From contig NC_016461.1 of assembly GCF_000226115.1 (NCBI RefSeq), positions 1,612,001 to 1,676,000 of the forward strand: a DNA stretch of 64,000 nt, given 5' to 3'. Under the pieces are notes generated by a model. That model did no database searches and was not told where the DNA came from. It saw nothing but the letters and a program-made list of their open reading frames with translations. This document shows, one piece after another, positions 1 to 12,700 of this stretch (position 1 is the first letter of the stretch; each line of letters opens with the position of its first letter). The translations under genes and the position numbers were made by a program. Source of the DNA: Thermothielavioides terrestris NRRL 8126. Its lineage: Eukaryota; Ascomycota; Sordariomycetes; Sordariales; Chaetomiaceae.

Positions 1-665
1 GACTCTCTCTTTCTCTCTCTGGATAGCACTGCTTCTGGTTGGTGATGCAGGGAGTGCTAATGCGTGTGGCAGATACATTCTCCAATCTCCCAATTGCTGG
101 CACACGTTCGGCAGCCGCCAGCTCCCGGGCACACCTGTAACGCCCAGACCGAGGTTTGAGGAGGATCTTTGATATGGGATGACGACGGCACAGGAGGACG
201 ACATGACGAGCATGACCAGTACATGTCGCAGACGGTTTCCATCATGACATAGCGATCGTTGGGCAGATATCTTTACTTTGTTGATTCGGTTGACGAGCAT
301 GGTATGAAGCAGGGTCAGGGCGGGCATGCGGTGCAAAGTGTGTTTTTCCTCACGAAATATTAGGGGTTGACATTCGAGGCGTTTCAGAGCTTGGCCTGGT
401 TGGTATTCTGGATGGAGTAAGGCGTTGGAACACTAGGTAGCCAGCATACACGCACGTCACTCTGAATGATGAAGGGAAGGTTTGGGAGCAGCTCCCGGGA
501 ACGGGTGCAAAAGCGCAGCAAAGCAGTGCCTTTCCGATCCAAGCAGGTCATCGCCAGCAACAACACTAACGCAACAACGCCAACGCAGCAACGCCAACGC
601 AACAAACACTAAGCGAAGAGAAACAGACAGAGCACACAGAAGAGGATGGCAAGCACTCGACCCTC
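1..665. other. Intergenic, 3' flank of the 1200-aa gene
   Basis: I see no supportable gene here. There is a CT-rich run at the left edge and a degenerate CAACGC-type short tandem repeat at about 555-612. The right part is probably 3' UTR of the gene on the minus strand. A gene truncated by the window edge cannot be excluded. Confidence 0.5.
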
Positions 666-3600
666 CTAAGTCAAGCCCGTCGCCGCCATCCATGACTCGC
701 CCACCCCCGTCATCGCCACGTCCACGCTCGGAGTCTCGTCTTCGGCTTCGCCTTCGTCAGCCTCTTCTTCTTCACCCGTGAGCGCTTCCTCTGGCTGCAA
801 TTTCTCCGTTTCCTCGCGGGGATCCCAACTCTTCGGCACCGCCTTCGGGTTGACCGGCGGCAACTTGCCGCCGTCTCTCCGATCCTCGGCCCTCGACGAG
901 GGCCGCGAGAAGGGGTTCAGCCGTGCCAGGGTGTCGCCCCAAGTGTGCTGGTTCGTGTCCAAGCCGATGGCTGTTTGTATGTCATCTGTCGTTAGCTTGG
1001 CATTCCCTCCAAGAACCCGGGGGGGGGGCGGGGTTGGAATGGAAAGAAGAAAACAGCAAACTCACCCTGCGCCACCATATCCGTCATGCGCGCCTCCAGG
1101 GTCTCCCGCTGCAGCCGCGTGTCGCCGACGGGGTACACGGCCGGCCCCGGCCGGAAGAGCACCTTCTCCTCGCGGTACGGCTGCAGCTTCGGCCGCATGT
1201 ACCGCCTGTCTGTCGGGTCCGACGCGAACGGGTCGTGCGTCATGCGCGGGTCGAGGTGCTCGTCGTCGGCGATGGCGCGCTCGGTGGCGTCCGACAGGTA
1301 TCCGGTGCCGAGCGGCCAGCGGTCGACGGACCAGAACTGGCGCCGGGGGCGGCGCTGTCGGTTGGTGGTGGTGGTGGTGGTGGTGGTCGTCGACGTCGTC
1401 GGGAGTGATGCCCAGTCCCAGTTGTGGTCGCGGACGAGCGTGGTCTGCGGGTTGCCCTCGGCGTCGAAGAAGTGGTGGACGCGGCCTGGCGCGAGCATCG
1501 TTTCGTTGGCGCTGGCTTCGGCGATGATGTGGCTGCGGATGAGAGCGAGTTCCTCGCGGCTCGGCTCGGCGTCGGCGCCTTCCATGGTGGCACAGGCGTG
1601 CGCCCACTTGGAGATGGACGAGCGGAGGTGCTGGGTTGGTACGGGCTGGATGGGGGACGTTTGGCTCGAGTGGGCTTGCTCGAGAGCGAAGATGGTGTAG
1701 CCGAGGCGGAAGGCTAGGGAGCGGAAGAAGTTGCCGATGGCACTGCTCTCGCTGACGTCGGGTTTATGCCCGGCCGGGACGATGCTGCTCCAGTCGGCGA
1801 TGTAGCCGAGGTGGCTCGGCCGCTCGCGGTTGTCTGCTTCCGTGGGCCAGACCACGCGGTGTTCGGGGAAGTACTCAACTCGGGGCCGCTGGACGACACC
1901 ATAGCATGTGGGATCAAGATGGAACCTATGAGCGGATCAGCAACCCCCTGAAAAAGCGATGGCAAAGGCTGCCATTATTGTCATAGTTGTCTTTGTCGCA
2001 CCTGACGTGTCCGCTCTCCTTCATCCGGTCCAGCCAGCTGCACGCATCAAAGGGATGGAACTCGCACTTGGTCACAGCACTGTTGCCCGTCCCAGCATTG
2101 ACGGCCTGCAGCAGCTCCTCAACGGTAACCTGGGCGTCGTGCCGGCTGAAGAGCCCTTCGGGATTCTTATCGTGCAGCAGCTTCTGCACCCGCGCCGCGA
2201 AGATGAGGAACAGCCGGTACTTGTCCCTCGGCGTGTCGGGGACGAACCGGCCTGTCCAGTTCTTGCTGTTGACGCACTCGCCCGCAAGAAACTTGAGCCA
2301 CTCGACCTCCTCGGCGTCCAGCAGTCTCGGCAGCCTGCCTCGACCGACCTGGTCCCACTCATCATCCGCCAGCCTCAGGCCCGCGGGCACGCCCTCCTCC
2401 CAGAACTGCCCGCTCGCCGCCCGCTCGGCGAGCCCGACCACAGCCTCCAGCAGCGGCCGCGGCACCCGACGCAGCGCCGCGCGCAGCACCTCCATGACGA
2501 CGCGGCACTGGCGCAGCAGGTCCTGGCCCGCCTGCGCGTCCGGGTCCAGCATGCGCCAGACAAACGGCCCGCCGTTGACGACGTTCCGCGGCAGCGTGAC
2601 CCAGCGGCGGTCGCGCGCGCCCTCGTCCTCGACGCGCAGGCGCGCCAGCTCGCGCATCCGCTTGATCTGCGCCAGCCGCGCGCGGTACGCCACCGTGTGC
2701 GCCATGGTCTCGAGCTCTGCGGGGAGCTGGTCGGCGCTCAGGCGCGGCGGCGTCCACTGCGGCCCGTCGGCGCGCTCGCAGGCTGCGCGGATCGTCGAGG
2801 CTGGCGTCGGAAGCACGAGGCGCCGCCACGGCGTGTCCAGCTCGGGCGGCTGGCCCGTGGGCAGTGCGCGGAGCATCTGCTGCAGCCCCGCGCGGCGGGC
2901 TCCGCGTTCCAGGGCCCAGCTCCGGGGGCTGCCGGGAAGGAGGCTGGTGCCGTCGGGTAGCGCCGTCTGGCCCGTGGCCGGGTCCGTGACGATCCAGCCG
3001 ATGTTGTCGCCGTGCACGAACGAGTCAAAGGACTTGGCCTCGATGTAGGCGAGGTTGTCGTGATCAGCATCATCATCGCCGCCTGGCACTCGCTGCCACC
3101 ACTCCTTTTCGTCGGCGACAAACTTGTCGAAGCTGGCGCCGCCGTCGGGCTTGTCGATGAGCATCCTGTTCACGGGGCTCGAGGGTCGTGGAGGGATCGG
3201 CCTTGGCAGCAGGTCGCTGCGGTCAGGGACCGGGTTGCGACCTGGGAGCGGCCAGCCGTGCGTGTCGGTCATCCAGTTGAGCCGCGTGGACCGCAGCGGT
3301 GCGCTCGGCGGTCTGGTAATCTCGAGGGGGGTGGGCTCGTAGTGATGCCTCTCGAACAGCACGTGGGCCTTGGCCTTGAGAACGGCGTCGTTGAACATGG
3401 CTCGCGTCTGGGCACTGGCGTCCTGCAACTGGTGTCGGTCGTCGTCGTGGGCAAGCCACTCCAGATACGAGACGATCTCGGCCAGCTTGGTTTCCCAGTG
3501 CATGCAGCGGTCCACGTCCTCTTCGGCGAGGAACTTGACGATGGTATCGAGCCGGACTGCTAGGGGCGGCTGGCGCCGGTCCTTGTACCACGAGTCGACT

Positions 3601-4501
3601 TCCCAGTCTGGGCCAGTGCGGTTCATCATGTCGTCCCTGCCGTTGGGATCTTCAGTCCTGGGGAGAGCGTCGATGGATTGCAGTCTGCGCAACAATGCGG
3701 AGAGCGTCCCCTCGCCAGCCCCCTGAGCCGCCCTCGCGGCCCCGGCAGCGCTCCTCGACCGACGAGATGCAGCAGATGGGGCGCTGGGAGCCCGATGCGG
3801 CGGCCTCCGCTCTCCAAGAGGTCGCGGCAGGTTGAGAGCACCCCCGGTTCCCTCCCTTTCCCTCGGCTCAAGTCCCCGGCCCCCATACCCTTCGTCTTCC
3901 TCCTCGGAGAGCACGGGCTCGAGGTCCTCAATTGCGACCGAGTCAACAACGGGTCCGGGGTCGATGGCTTGTCCAGGCCAGATGTAAACCCTCGGCTGGT
4001 AGTGCTCGGGAATAGGGGCACTTGGCAAAGCACCCTCGGGGCCGCTTTCCGGGTAGAGGTTGTCGTAGATGGTGTATCTCTCGAGCTCACGGAGGAACGC
4101 GGATCCGAGATTGTACTTCTTGATGTCGGGGTTTCGCAAATGGTACTCAACGTATTCAGTTTTAAGTGCCAGATCGTCGATGCCGGGCCTGAGTACCACC
4201 TCTTCCAAGTATGCTTTGAACAGGGGCGGACACTCGGTGTCATTGGCAGCATAATCGATGAGAAACTGCACAAAAGCACCTGCAAGGTCGAGTCAATGCC
4301 GAGGCCCTGTTGAGAGTTGCTGCGTGCAAACCCGCGCTTACCGTCGACCTTCCTGCGTGGCTCCCGAGGAGCTCTTGAAAATGTGCCGGCCGTCGTTACT
4401 GGAGACGGTTGGCTTCTTCCCGGGCCCAGCGGCGACGAGAAAGTGAACGCAAGAAAGGAATCCTGGCTAGGTGTGCTGCTCCGAGAGGACTCGTCCTCCA
4501 T
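666..4501 (-). CDS. Uncharacterised 1200-aa fungal protein
   Basis: I do not recognise a family. Four exons on the minus strand join in frame: 4501-4342, 4279-2002, 1925-1066 and 970-666. The introns are 62, 76 and 95 bp with GT-AG ends; a stop follows each exon if the introns are read through, and the spliced frame closes as 1200 codons plus stop. The start is the first in-frame ATG, giving MEDESSRSS. The protein has a Ser/Pro-rich N-terminus, an ordered-looking segment after residue 54, a Pro/Arg-rich disordered middle, and a more conserved-looking Trp-rich C-terminal half. A run of threonines is coded by a GGT/GTT repeat at 1361-1388, and an acidic Glu-rich tail follows. No signal peptide or membrane segment is visible. 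It is divergent from the next gene with about 550 bp between the starts. That it is a real gene is well supported by splicing; its function is unknown. Confidence 0.8.
1361..1388. repeat. Trinucleotide repeat coding poly-threonine
   Basis: A GGT/GTT run lies inside exon 3 of the 1200-aa gene. Read on the minus strand it encodes a run of about nine threonines. Such tracts are length-variable hot spots. Confidence 0.8.
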
Positions 4502-5051
4502 CTTGTCACAGGGTGCGGTCTCGCTTTCTCGCTTAATCAACGTGCTTGGTGGACTGGATTTGCTCCTGCTTCAGCAATGGCCGTTGGAACGAAGTGGGCA
4601 TGAGGGAAAACGCAAAGGGAACTTGCTCATGGCAGCAGTCAATGGAAAAGGAAATATCCGTCTCCTCCCTGGCCTACGTCTTGCCCTTCTCGACTGGATT
4701 GCGCCGGCCGCATTCGAGCTCAGATCAAGCTCAGATTAAGCCTATGCTACAATAAGCCCGGATTTTCTGTCAAAGAGCTTCAAAATCATGCCCCATGTTG
4801 CCGTCCCGTTTTCAGCGTCCAGCATGTGGCAAACAAAGAAGCCGTGGCACAGCTGAGGAGACAAAGCACAATGTGGATTGAGGGTTGCTCAGCGTTTGCC
4901 TGGCTCGGTGTTTGCTGGCCATTCCTTTGTTCCATTTGGATGCAGTGCAAAAGGACAAAGTACCGTCGATAAGTAACTCCTTGGTATACTAGTAGCAGGG
5001 CCGTCAGCTTCGGCACGAACGCAGGCGATAATTCAGCCCACAGCTTCCAGA
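4502..5051. promoter_or_regulatory. Divergent promoter region
   Basis: The 550 bp between two divergently oriented start codons must contain both promoters or a shared one. I see no convincing TATA element or named operator. Short open frames here are not supported. Confidence 0.5.
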
Positions 5052-5305
5052 ATGGCCACGGGCGCCCAAGACTCAGATCATGCTCCCGAGCTCCGCGCCG
5101 CCTCCAATCAGCCGGATGGGCTGAGGTCTCCGCCCGGAGACCGGGCTCGGGGGACGAGGAGGAGGTCGTCAACCCTGGGGCGTGCTGTGCGCAATATCGA
5201 GAGCTTCAACCGAAACCGTGCCAACCGCGTCCGGAGGGTCGACGACAATCTTTCCATCCTAAACTCACATCGGGCGAGGACGCGAAGACTGGCGAGAGTG
5301 GAAGC

Positions 5306-5356
<51 letters not shown>

Positions 5357-7226
5357 GGTGAACCCGGCTACAGAAGCCCTTCAAACCAACGGCTTGAGAA
5401 GCTCCCGTCCAAGTGACCGTCCCAAAGTATGGCGCCCCTCCATCGTAGTAGGGTCGCCGCTCTGGCTCGATGGGGAGGACCTCAATGCCATCGAGATCGC
5501 CGACAGGAAGATCGCCCAGAGACGTCTGTGGGCCGAGCACTATCAGGGGGTGCCCGACTTTGCCCAGATGCTTCAAGAGGCCATCCGGGAGAGGGAACAG
5601 CTCGATGAGACGGCCGAAGAGAACATTAAGCCAAGGTCAGCTTGTTAGATGCGTACTATTTGGGGTCGGAGCAGAGGACTGACTCACCTCAGATCTGCCC
5701 TCGATTCCGTCCAGGACACTGCGGTCCGGCAGCGCCTTGAGCATCTCCGCTTCCTCCTCGAAGATAGCCAGTTCCCACCCGAACGGGCCAACATCGAGGC
5801 TGCCATCGCCGGCTACGAGTCCGGCGCCATCCCCTGCTCGGACTCGTACACCCTGATCTGGGCAGGCCGCATCGTCGACCGCTGCCCGGACTTCGACTCC
5901 TTCACCGTCGACCGGGGTGCACGCTTGGACCGCTATCTCGCCGAGTATGGGCCGGGATGGCTGTGGCACGAACCGCCGCTCTCGGGCGGCGCTGGAACCA
6001 TTCGTGGACCAACCGTCCTCGCCCAAAAGGGCCTCTGTCTCGAGAACAAGCCCAGCTGGCGGCGCCGGACGGAAAACATGGGTCATTACCGCGTGCACAT
6101 GGGGTTCCGGCGCCGCAAAGAGCGCGTAATGCGCGCAGCCGCCGCCACCACCACCAAGCGTCGCCGGCGCTCCATCCCAGGTCTCACCAGCCCTGCCACT
6201 CCCATCACTCCCACCACTGCCCCACAACAGCCCGTGCCCACCGTGCCGGACCCCGACGGCCCGCGCATCTTCTTCGACACGCTGCTCGACAGCGGCGCCA
6301 CCCTCCCCTGCCTCTTCGAGTCCGACATGTCCAAGCTGCGCATCAGCCGGACGACCTACGCGGCCCAGTCGAGCCGCATGATCGCCACCGCCGACTCCAT
6401 GGTCCACCTGCGCGTGTACGAGCTCGACGTGGGCGTGTACGCCAGCCCGCCCTCCCCGGACGACCGGCCTGCTGCCGCAGCCGCCACCACCACTGGCACC
6501 ACGGCAGAGGACGAGGAAGAAGAAGAAGAAGAGCCAGACGCGGAACGCGAACTGCGCAGCTGCACGCTCCCCGTGGTCGCCTTCCCCGGTGGGCCGCACA
6601 GCCCCAACGGCAGCAACGGCAGCGGCAACAGCTTCACCGCCGCCACCGCCGCCGCCGGCGGGGGGGGAACCGCCCACCCGGACGCGGCGCCGGACCGGCT
6701 CAGCGGGCTGCTGCCCTTCCACGCCTGCTACATGTCGAGCGCGCCGGGCAACTTCAAGCTGTGGCTGGGCTCGGAGCGGCGGGACGTGCTGGGCGCGGGC
6801 CGGCTGCCGGGCCAGATGCGGTTCGGCGAGGTCAAGGGGGCTGCTGCCGGGGAGGACGCGAGGAGGAAAGCGGCGACGGGGCGGCGGGCGGCGAAGACGC
6901 GGCGCGAGGAGGAGGAAGAACAGTGGTGGCTGGAGCAGCAGCCCCGGCTGGGCACGCCAAAGCGGGTGATCTTCGAGCACGACCTGGCCGACGGCACGGG
7001 GAGGGTGCTGCGGGACGAGGAGGGGGAGGGCGGGAGCGTCATCATGATGTGCGGGCCGGGCGGGACCGAGTCAGATCAGGCTGGGAGTCGCGATCCCGAG
7101 TCGGCGGGGATTGAGGTGCTCCGCGTCGAAAGGAAGAGCTGGGCGTCGCAGCAGCGGCGGCGGATGCCACCCAAGAAGTATGCGAGGCAAACACCCAAGA
7201 GCGAGCCCACGGAGGAGAAGGTGTGA
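5052..7226 (+). CDS. Putative retropepsin-like aspartic protease-domain protein, 705 aa
   Basis: Two exons, 5052-5635 and 5693-7226, are separated by a 57-bp intron with a GTCAGC donor and a TCAG acceptor; the phase-2 join restores one frame of 705 codons. The N-terminal 195 residues are basic, with a polyglutamine run coded at 5310-5354. The middle contains DTLLDSGATLPCL with the D-S-G-A motif at residues 394-397. Residues 559-563 (DVLGA) resemble the hydrophobic-hydrophobic-Gly motif near the C-terminus of retropepsin folds. Between them lie Ala/Thr-, Glu- and Ser/Gly-rich low-complexity inserts. There are no gag, RT or integrase sequences nearby, so this is probably a host gene, not an element fragment. 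The C-terminus is Lys/Arg-rich. The protease assignment rests on two short motifs only; a non-catalytic protein is possible. Confidence 0.65.
5310..5354 (+). repeat. CAG repeat coding polyglutamine
   Basis: An almost pure CAG run with one CAA near its 3' end encodes about 15 glutamines in exon 1 of the retropepsin-like gene. Confidence 0.9.
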
Positions 7227-8334
7227 GACGGGTGCAGTTCCTTAGAACTCGCCGTTGATGGGACCAACCCATATATGCCCATCCCAAAGCGATTTCACGC
7301 ACTCCCAACGCCAACAAGCAAAGCACCAGCGTTGGCTCCTGCGGGACCACTCGCAAAAGTGGCCGCGGATTCAAATGCGATTAGGGACAGGGAGATGCCA
7401 GAGATTTCACTCTTTTTTTTCTCTTTTGCAAACAGCGGCTATCAACTTGTGGTGCAGTGGGATGAATGCTGAGGCCGGCCGCTCAGAGATCAAATGCCCT
7501 GATAGCTTCCCAATCCATCCATCCCGTCTGCGAGCGAGGTTCCATTCCCAGGGGCGCAACAGGCCAACCTCCGCTCCTTTGCCGCTTGAGAGCAACATGC
7601 TGCGCGATACTCGCATGTGAATAAGTGGGTGCTGGTGGGAAACGAACCGAGGGGGTGTAAATGATGAGGGAAAGGCCCTTCGGCCATCCTCGTCCCGCCC
7701 AAACTGCTCCTCTCCATTGTCCCCGGAACCATCTAGGTATCCGACCAACTAACGACTTTTGCCAATCTTGTGTGTGTTGTCTCTACCCTCCAAACATTCC
7801 TGGCTGTCGCCACTTTCTTTTCTCCCACGCTCAACCATCCTCCAGTGGGTGCTTGTTTGATCCCCAATATAAGGTGCTGGCGCACGCGCAGTCGCAGCTC
7901 CACACCAAAACGGGTCGAATCCACACCCCCTTTTTTTTGTAAGCTTTCTTTTATCGTCAAGAATTAACACGGCTGTCGCAAATTCGAGGGTATGGCGTGC
8001 AGGGGGAGGGACCACTGGATCCGCCGTTCAAATCGGCAGCCGCTCCAGATTGTTCCCAAATGAAGTGTGAATCGAAAAAAAAAAAAAAAAAATGAAAAGA
8101 GAAACATAGAATTCAACGCTGATGCCATGACGCTAAATCATCCAGTGCAAAGAGAGCCAGATGCATGCAATCTTTTTGTCTTCCAAATGGTATATCTTAA
8201 GATGACCTGGAAAAACTGGAAGAAGAACAAACGGAGCCCCGTGTTCCCTACGGGGTAATGAGTCGAGATGGAACGAAGCACATCAGCAGCTCATCAGCTC
8301 AGCCACGTCCGGGTCTGCCCGGCGAACCACCGCT
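7227..8334. other. Convergent intergenic region
   Basis: This 1.1 kb lies between two converging genes and should hold both 3' UTRs. There is a poly(A) run at 8075-8092 and a poly(T) run near 7930. No gene is supported. Confidence 0.5.
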
Positions 8335-8391
8335 TCAGAAGGACATATGAGACGCGGTACCGCCGAAGTAGGACGCGCCCGTCATATGTTG

Positions 8392-8439
<48 letters not shown>

Positions 8440-9713
8440 TTGTTGTTGTAGCGCGAGATGCGGCTGCTGGTATGACGGGGCGTGGCTCGTTGGTTGAGGA
8501 GTCGGGGTGACAGGGCAGCGAGGCGGCACCTGGTAGTCCTTCATCATCGTGTTGTTATGGCCAAAGCAAGTGCCGTCGGGGGTAATGGGAGGCGTCATAT
8601 AACCGTCAGCGACGCCGGGAACAGCACCAAGCCCCTTGTGAGGGGTGCTGTAAACGTCCGGCGACTCGCTCGACAACGGGTGTTCCGAGGCCGGTGAGGG
8701 CAGCGCTCCTCTCCGTGCAATGGCGGCCTGCTGCGCTAGGAAGTCGGCAAGCTTGGTCGACACTCTCGAGTAGTGCTGGCTCGAGTATTTCCTGGCCAGC
8801 GTGACCGAAGGTTGATGCAGGTGCTGCGACAGCGCGAGCAGCGTCACGTTGTCCGAGTGATCCCATTCACCGTCGTTGACCTCGGGTTTGCCCAGGATGG
8901 CACGGGCGAGCGCGAGCGAGGCCCGTGCCATGACCGACGGTTTTGTCGACACAAAGTCTCGGTGGTAGAGAGCAATTTCGCAGATATAGGACGCCATGTG
9001 CTCCACTTCCCTGCTGTCTCGCTCCTCGGCCACAACTAACTGAGTGAAGAAGTCGACGGTGGGGTGTCCGATGCACCAGTCCAGCGTATTCAGGACGTGC
9101 ATCTCCATCTGCGTGAACATGCCCGCATCATAGAGTCCGCAGCACATGTTGTTGAGCTCGTTGATCTGAGGCACTCTGTCCTTCTTGTCCCCGTACTTCG
9201 CAGCGATCAGAAGGGCGGCACAGCCGACCAGCTGGTAGTGCTGCTTGTACACAACCCGTTTCGAGCAGTACCGATCCAGGAGGTTGACAGTGAGGAAGAG
9301 TGTCTCTGGGAGGAGAGAGAAGGCGGCATGGGCTTCGATGAGGAAGTCGATGAGATACGGCCGCATAAACCATTGGATCTCGCGCTGCATGTCGATGAGG
9401 TTCGCGTCCGGTAATGTCTCGTCCTGGAGTAGCGAGCTCGAGTTAGCCAACAACGCCCATGTTCCTTGGAGCTTGAGCCCGACAAGCCGTTCAGCCTCTG
9501 CCGTACCTCCATGTGGCGCATGTGCTGCATGATGTCTTCCAGATACTCGTCACAGGCCAGCCTTGAGAGTTCGTTGGCGATCATCTCCTGCTTGTTCCGC
9601 GCAAGCATCTTGGCAGCATCACGCATCGTCATGCGCTGGCCGGGTTCGTCAGACTCGACGAAGAAGGTGTTGTCGGTCGAGTAACCCGCGCACGCCATCT
9701 TGACGGGTGGCAT
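8335..9713 (-). CDS. cln1: G1/S-specific cyclin (CLN/Puc1 type)
   Basis: Two exons, 9713-9507 and 9423-8335, with an 83-bp intron in phase 0, give 431 aa. The N-terminal cyclin box spans roughly residues 80-190, with the hallmark MRPYLIDFLIEAH (residues 89-101) followed by LLDRYCS and AAKYGDK. A second all-helical cyclin segment follows. The C-terminus carries several Ser/Thr-Pro sites (STPHKG, MTPPITPDG, PVTPTP) inside a Pro/Ser-rich PEST-like stretch, as expected for an unstable CDK-regulated cyclin, and then a polyglutamine run. The family activates the main CDK (Cdc28/Cdc2) to drive passage through Start; the N-terminus matches filamentous-ascomycete CLN-type cyclins, not B-type ones. Upstream lies a 14-kb gene-free stretch, so a long leader or distal control region is possible (inference). 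Confidence 0.92.
8388..8450 (-). repeat. CAG/CAA repeat coding polyglutamine
   Basis: On the minus strand a CAA-CAG-CAA pattern encodes about twenty glutamines close to the C-terminus of the G1 cyclin. Confidence 0.9.
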
Positions 9714-12700
9714 GAGATGGGCTGTCGAAAAGAGGGTCGAGCGCTCCGAGTTCTCCAGGAATCCAAGTGCAGTATTAAGATACGGGTTGATCGAGTCGAG
9801 GGAGTGAGACGTCGACCGCGTCCAATGACTAGTATTAGAGTATTAAGGAGTGTGTTGAATTAGAAAATACCGAAAGGAGTGACAATGGCTGAAAATTCGC
9901 CGAATTTCGAATGCAGAAAAGAGAATTGAGTTTCTCGGGTGGCCGGGCGAGACTGAATTTTGTCGACCGAGGGCTTCTATTGCATGGCAGAAAATCAGCA
10001 CAACGCATTCTGGCCTGGTTGAACTCGAGCACAATTGCAACAAGGGCCGGCCACCAAGATCCCACTATATCAGAAATTAGGGGGCACGGCAACTAGAGTG
10101 AACCTGTCGATCTCGCCGATGGCGACTCAGATCTGGCACGAGATGATTTTGGCGAGGCTCGGAGGCTCATAGGCTCATGGCACGGAAGGAGCAAAGAATC
10201 AGAGTCCCTTACCGCCACGGTTGCGGGTCGCAGAAAAAAGAACCGACGCAATACAACACAATTCCTGACGCTGGGTGGGAGCAACGAGCTAACGTGTCCC
10301 ACGGCAGGCTGTCAACGGGATCGGCCTGAGCGTGAAAGATGCCGGGGAAAACGTCGGCATGTGCCTGCAAAGGGAGTAAAGGGCCACTGTTCAGCATGCG
10401 CCTGGATTGAGGACATCAGGGGCAGGGCGGCACGATGAGCGACAACCACAGGCGGCAGAGACATTGACCAGAGCTGCACATACCTCTCACTCTCCAAGCC
10501 ACGGAAGGGGCCAGGAAAGGGGCTTATGCACCGATCGGGATCATGTAGGTGACCGAGAGTCGCTGCGCCCCTGTGGATCAACGGCAGGCTTCCGGAAGAA
10601 CCCCGTGCTCGAGCGGGAAACGAGTTGGATTTTTCCTCCCCGAAAAAAAGATTTCACCAGCCAGATTGGCAGCACCGTATGCTTCGCTCGAACGAGGCCG
10701 AGTCGGGAGCCGGACGGTGGGCTGGAGGAATGCAGGTCGGCGTGGAGGACGCTCGGAACGAAGGGAGCAGCCGGGGAAATGCAGGATTCCTCGTTGTCGA
10801 ACCGAAGAATGCCTGGGCGGGTAGAGAGTCAAATCGAGACGCAGGGGTGGAGCTCAAGACCGCTGAAAAGCCTAGATGGAGAAACGGTTTTAAGGTTTCC
10901 CCAAACTTCAGCTTCTTCAACTTCCTTTGCGGCTCTCTGCACGCCCGCACCAGTCCGGCCGTGACCTTATACGGGCTGGGTCAGCTTGCTTGTCGGGGCG
11001 GCCCAGGATCTAAATCTCCTCCTTCCCTCCTTTTCTCTGTCCGAGAAGGGAGCGCCGCGGGGCGGTGTTGGAAGGGACGGCGAGGGAGAGGGAACGACTG
11101 GTTGCGGATGGAGGAGAAGGAGAAGGGAAGGGGAGGAGGAGAATAGATATTTGTTCAGGTGGATAGAGGGTGGAAGGAGAGGAAAAGGAGTGGAAACGAG
11201 CGCAGAGATTGGTTGACGGCCGATTTAAAACGGGGACCACCGCTCGCTCCTTCCTGAGGAGCACCGAGCACCAAGCACCGTGCAGCGCCAGCCGTGTACT
11301 GAGGTACCTGACCTTTCCTGGCCCAGTGCAAGGGATCATAGGTGGGTCGGGGGGACTTTGCAAGGACAGCCAGGCCACACCCAGGCACCCAGGCAGCTCA
11401 GACAAGTCCTGAAAGCCCACTCAACCTCGGCCGCCTGAATGAGTGCTCCGTCGCTCTCCCCTTTCCTCTCACGCCCCACATAAGCTACCTATGCATGTAC
11501 CTCTGTTCTACGTGCCCGGTCCCAGTCAAGCCTCGAGGAAAACGAGCATCCGTTGGCAGCGACGGCGGGAGACAAGATCTCGCATCGGACAATGGGCAGT
11601 TTCACGCTTGGTATGATTATTTGGCTCCGTAGTTTTTGCAAGCTCTGTGTACTGTCTCCGCATAGCGAGGTTTGACAGTAGTACACTCACTAGTAAAGGT
11701 GCAATCCTCCCTTAACAAGGAACCTGGAATGACCGCGTCCATTGCGAGCTGACCAGTGGAGCACCGTCCATTGTCGGATTGCACGTCACTTTCCCCCAAT
11801 GCTTGCACTGTCTGTTCCCTGGTTCCAAGTGGGGTGCGGAGGTCGCACTTGGTTCAGGCACGGCCAGGGAAACGCGCTCCTTCTGTGCTGGTGGTGGGCG
11901 ACGGTGCAATCGAGTGGACGCATCGCTCGGCTGCGAAATTCAAGCCAGGTGGAGGAGGGCAGGGATCTACAGGCTGCTTTGGCAGCTTCCTGCTGGGCCC
12001 TGGCGCCCATGGTCAGCCACTCACAAGCTGTCGACGGGGAGAAACCCCCAGGATGCAGCCGGGAGGCAGACCGCAGGAAAAGCCCATTCAGAGACACGGT
12101 TACCAAAGAGCGTTGCACTCCGAGGGGCCCTGCTGGCGTTCTCTGTTGCGCGAGTGCGCGTCACGGTCTGGCGTTTGGCGTTTGATGATTGATTGACCCC
12201 GAGTTAGCTATTCGGGTCTCGCGCGTTGCTCTTGGAGGATCCATGCTCATTCAGCAAGGGTCTCGGGCCCGCGGCTTGTCATCAATTGCTCCAATTTTCC
12301 CGCCGCCCATAATCGCCTTGTTGAGGCGGCGAGACTGCGAGGCGGCGGCAACAGCACGGGGTGTACCGTGTAGCCAGATGTCCAGGAGAGTCAGTCATAG
12401 GCAGGCTTTGGCAGTAGTAATCCGCAGTCTCTCCGTTTGCTAAGGGAGCAATGATGGTTCGGAGCCGCCGGAGGTCTCGCTTGATTACTGTGATACACAG
12501 TACACACTTGGCTAGTCCTTGTTTGTTTGTTGCAGTGCAGCAGTGCCTCTCTTTGGGATCGCCAGGCCTCATTTTCGGGCCCAGGCACATGTTGTAGACA
12601 CAGCAGAAACGCCATGGAGACCAGCCTCACGTCATGGCTCGCTGCTTGGACGCCATCAACCTCGGCGGGCAGGGACAGCACTTGGCTGAATCGCAGCAAG

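Noticed and set aside
1959..3048. Two plus-strand open frames of 333 and 353 codons
   Set aside because: They are antisense to exon 2 of the spliced 1200-aa gene and are Arg/Pro/Ala-rich, as expected of shadows in GC-rich coding DNA.
5637..6980. Minus-strand frame of 447 codons
   Set aside because: Antisense to exon 2 of the retropepsin-like gene; low-complexity Gly/Val/Ala composition and no domain.
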